DNA of 7,459 bases from Oscillospiraceae bacterium (GTDB lineage Bacteria > Bacillota_A > Clostridia > Oscillospirales > WRJC01): positions 1 to 7,459 of the forward strand of contig WQXD01000182.1 of the NCBI GenBank assembly GCA_009785015.1. Direction: 5' to 3'. Both the position numbers and the translations under genes were made by a program. Shown in pieces: positions 5,413 through 7,459 of this stretch (position 1 is its first letter; the number at the start of each line of letters is the position of its first letter). The notes below the pieces were generated by a model that worked only from the letters and a program-made list of their open reading frames with translations, made no database searches and was not told where the DNA came from.

Positions 5413-7338
5413 ATGAAACGCATTGTCATTTTTATATTTGCCGTATTGTGTGCAGCGGCAATGGCGGTTATGCCGGTAAACGCGGCCCCGCAAATCGAAT
5501 CCGGGCATTATGAAATTTATATACTCGAAAACGGGAACGCCGAAATAACGGAAACATGGGTCGTGCAATTCGACAGGGAACAAAATTATACGAGATATTA
5601 CAGGAGCTATTACAAGAATTATTACAATATGACAGACTGGTCGGCGGCCCTCGACGGCAGGCAGATGAATCAGCTGCCCGCAGTCGACAGCGCGAGGCCG
5701 GAGTATTCTTTCGCAGTTGAAATGACGGACGCCGAATACATAATTCATCTGTATCATGATTCCTATGACACGCGGCGCGTCTTTACAATATCATACACAG
5801 TTGAAAACGCCGTGAAGATTTACGACGACACAGCCGATTTCGTCTGGGATCTGACGGGGGAAAACGAAGCGTCGGCAATCGGAAGCCTTACAGCTACCCT
5901 GACTGTGCCCAAGGGGGCAAATCCCGACGATTTTTTGATTTGGGCGCACGGGCCGCTGCACGGCGCGTTTGTCAAGGACGGCGAAACCAAGGCTTCGCTG
6001 CGCATAGACAATGTATACAGCAGCCAAATCGTGGATATACGGGTGAATCTCCCGCCGCGTCTGTTCGAAGGCGGATATTATATCGGCGGGAACGGAGCAG
6101 ATGAAATTCTGTCATACGAAAAAAAACTCGCAGCCGACGCGAACGCCATAAGGGAAGAATCGGAGCGGTATTGGCGGGAAGTTGAAAAATGGGAAGAGGA
6201 CCACCCGGTTCTGAGCTGGTTCAGATACAGCGGTCCGGCCGAGGCGATTTATGTCACTCTCATACTGGCGGGGTTTGTCTTTGCGGTTGTCTTTCCGCTT
6301 ATGGCAAAAAAAATGCTCGACAAAAAATCCATGCCGAAATATATCCCGGAGCAAAGCCCCGAATATTACAGATACCTCCCCGACGACATCCCTCCCGCGG
6401 TTTTGAATAATCTGCTTTCGAAATTTGCGCCGGGCTCGGTATCGGTATTCAAATCAAAGGGAAGCGCGTTTTCCGCGACTATGCTCGATTTGTTCGCGGA
6501 GGGCTGTCTGGAAATGCATAAAAATGCCGCCGGCGACATAGAAATTGCCGTAAACGGCGAAAAAATACCCGAACTTACCTATGAGCAGACGTTGATTTCG
6601 CTGATAACCGATGCCGCGGGAGAAAACACGTCTGTCACATTGAATGAAATCCAAAGATATATAAAGGCAAACCAAGGCGAAGTCTACGAAAAAAAGAAAC
6701 AATTCGAGAGGGAAGTAAAAGCCGAAGCGGAAAAGTCGCCGTATATTGAAGAATACAAACGCGGCAAATCGGGCCTCGGCCGGGCGTATTTGATTTTACT
6801 CGGTATCACGGTGTTGGCCGGCACGTATTTGTCGCTTTACACCTCCGCGCAGTATATGGAGAATTTTTCAGTTGTGGGCTATGGAGTCGCGTTTGTTTTC
6901 ACCGGCATGGCCGGACTGTTTTGTCTGTTCATCTCAAAAAAAGGGACGGCGGCCTCACAGCTCGGAACGGATAAATTTGCGCTGTGGCTGGCTTTCGGCA
7001 AATTCCTGGACGATTTTACGACGTTTGACAAAAAAGAATTCCCCGAATTTAAATTCTGGGAAAAATATTTGGTCTACGCCGCGGCGCTGGGAAAAAGCAA
7101 AAAGCTGATCCGGGAACTCGCCCTGCAATACCCCGCGGAAAACACGGACGACGAATTTATACAGCAGGGAATATCCGCGGATTTGTTCGTATCGGGCGCC
7201 CTGCTTGACGCAATAGAAGACATCCAAAGCAAGACATATTCCGCTTCGGCTCCGTCGTCCGATTCGGGGGGAGGCGGGGGCTTCTCGTCGTCCGACGGGG
7301 GCTCGGGCAGCGGCTCGAGCGGAAGCGGTTTTGATTAG
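5413..7338 (+). CDS. DUF2207 family membrane protein with Ser/Gly-rich C-terminal tail
   Basis: This 641-residue protein resembles DUF2207 (YciQ-like) predicted membrane proteins, whose function is not known. Residues 1-24 are a Sec signal peptide (MKRIVIFIF core, likely cleavage near VNA-AP). Residues about 27-215 form the extracytoplasmic DUF2207 domain: the start IESGHYEIYILENGNAEITE is the usual opening, with the aromatic YYRSYYKNYYN stretch at 62-72. TM1 (about 277-297) leads to a cytoplasmic part (about 299-455) with charged helices, then TM2 (about 457-475) and TM3 (about 487-507). The C-terminal cytoplasmic region contains FWEKYLVYAAALGKSKKL (548-565), a stretch typical of this family, and ends in a flexible Ser/Gly tail (612-641). 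Glycine-rich tails are usual in DUF2207 proteins. The start is set by the promoter and signal peptide. It is transcribed alone from a very strong promoter, divergent from the cyclase. Family is fairly sure; role is unknown. Confidence 0.85.
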   Translation: MKRIVIFIFAVLCAAAMAVMPVNAAPQIESGHYEIYILENGNAEITETWVVQFDREQNYTRYYRSYYKNYYNMTDWSAALDGRQMNQLPAVDSARPEYSFAVEMTDAEYIIHLYHDSYDTRRVFTISYTVENAVKIYDDTADFVWDLTGENEASAIGSLTATLTVPKGANPDDFLIWAHGPLHGAFVKDGETKASLRIDNVYSSQIVDIRVNLPPRLFEGGYYIGGNGADEILSYEKKLAADANAIREESERYWREVEKWEEDHPVLSWFRYSGPAEAIYVTLILAGFVFAVVFPLMAKKMLDKKSMPKYIPEQSPEYYRYLPDDIPPAVLNNLLSKFAPGSVSVFKSKGSAFSATMLDLFAEGCLEMHKNAAGDIEIAVNGEKIPELTYEQTLISLITDAAGENTSVTLNEIQRYIKANQGEVYEKKKQFEREVKAEAEKSPYIEEYKRGKSGLGRAYLILLGITVLAGTYLSLYTSAQYMENFSVVGYGVAFVFTGMAGLFCLFISKKGTAASQLGTDKFALWLAFGKFLDDFTTFDKKEFPEFKFWEKYLVYAAALGKSKKLIRELALQYPAENTDDEFIQQGISADLFVSGALLDAIEDIQSKTYSASAPSSDSGGGGGFSSSDGGSGSGSSGSGFD

Positions 7339-7362
7339 ACCTGTCCCGGAACCTTCGTTTTT

Positions 7363-7459
7363 CGTCATTGCGAGTGTAGCGAAGCAATCCAGAAAGGCAA
7401 ATATTTATGATACATCCATCTTCTTTTTACTGGATTGCTTCGTCGCTTCGTTCCTCGCA
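7363..7459. repeat. MITE-like palindromic intergenic repeat, copy 2 (cut by window end)
   Basis: This is the same element as at 30-117, in the same orientation. GTCATTGCGAG (7364-7374) begins the left arm. GAAGCAATCCAG (7381-7392) pairs exactly with CTGGATTGCTTC (7430-7441), a 12-bp inner stem against 9 bp in copy 1. CTCGCA (7454-7459) starts the outer right arm, and the missing bases should read ATGAC. The 37-nt loop is unrelated to the loop of copy 1. The element begins 25 bp after the DUF2207 stop codon. No other terminator is seen for that gene, so this hairpin may form its 3' end. Confidence 0.88.

Noticed and set aside
30..7459. Composite transposon bounded by the two palindromic repeats
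   Set aside because: No transposase lies in the window, the repeats are short dispersed elements with different loops and middles, and the genes between them look like ordinary chromosomal genes.
1..7459. CRISPR array, tRNA or rRNA gene
   Set aside because: No regularly spaced short repeats and no tRNA- or rRNA-like conserved stretches were seen on either strand.

Overview
The window most likely comes from an anaerobic, low-to-mid GC Firmicute (Bacillota, class Clostridia), probably an uncultured lineage. This is inferred from a clostridial-style lipoprotein substrate-binding protein, a two-gene FtsX-type ABC transporter with no adaptor or outer-membrane partner, purine-rich Shine-Dalgarno sites, very A/T-rich intergenic DNA beside more GC-rich genes, and classical sigma-A promoters. 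The species cannot be named from the sequence alone.

Layout, left to right. (1) A MITE-like palindromic repeat lies at 30-117. (2) A minus-strand lipoprotein substrate-binding protein follows at 133-1647, with its 3' end next to the repeat. (3) A 237-bp divergent intergenic region follows, with a -10 box for the rightward operon. (4) A rightward two-gene operon encodes an FtsX/MacB-type permease (1885-3426) and its ATPase (3434-4105). It ends at a small hairpin terminator that overlaps the stop codon of the next, convergent gene. (5) A minus-strand membrane-anchored PAS-GGDEF diguanylate cyclase occupies 4166-5143. (6) A 269-bp A/T-rich divergent intergenic region carries an extended -10 for the cyclase, a perfect 12-bp palindrome, and a fully consensus sigma-A promoter facing right. 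(7) A DUF2207-type membrane protein with a signal peptide and a Ser/Gly tail is at 5413-7338. (8) A second copy of the palindromic repeat starts 25 bp after that gene and runs off the window end.

The genes do not form one obvious pathway. The permease and ATPase work together as an exporter or lipoprotein/peptide-handling ABC complex. The cyclase makes c-di-GMP and shares a divergent control region with the DUF2207 gene, so those two may be co-controlled. The substrate-binding protein has no permease gene beside it here. The two terminal repeats each sit just downstream of a stop codon, where they would form large 3'-end hairpins in the transcripts.

I do not see a clear new multi-gene system. 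The items most worth a second look are the divergent control region at 5181-5396, the Met/Gly-rich loops of the permease, the terminator embedded in a convergent stop codon, and the 3'-end position of both palindromic repeats.
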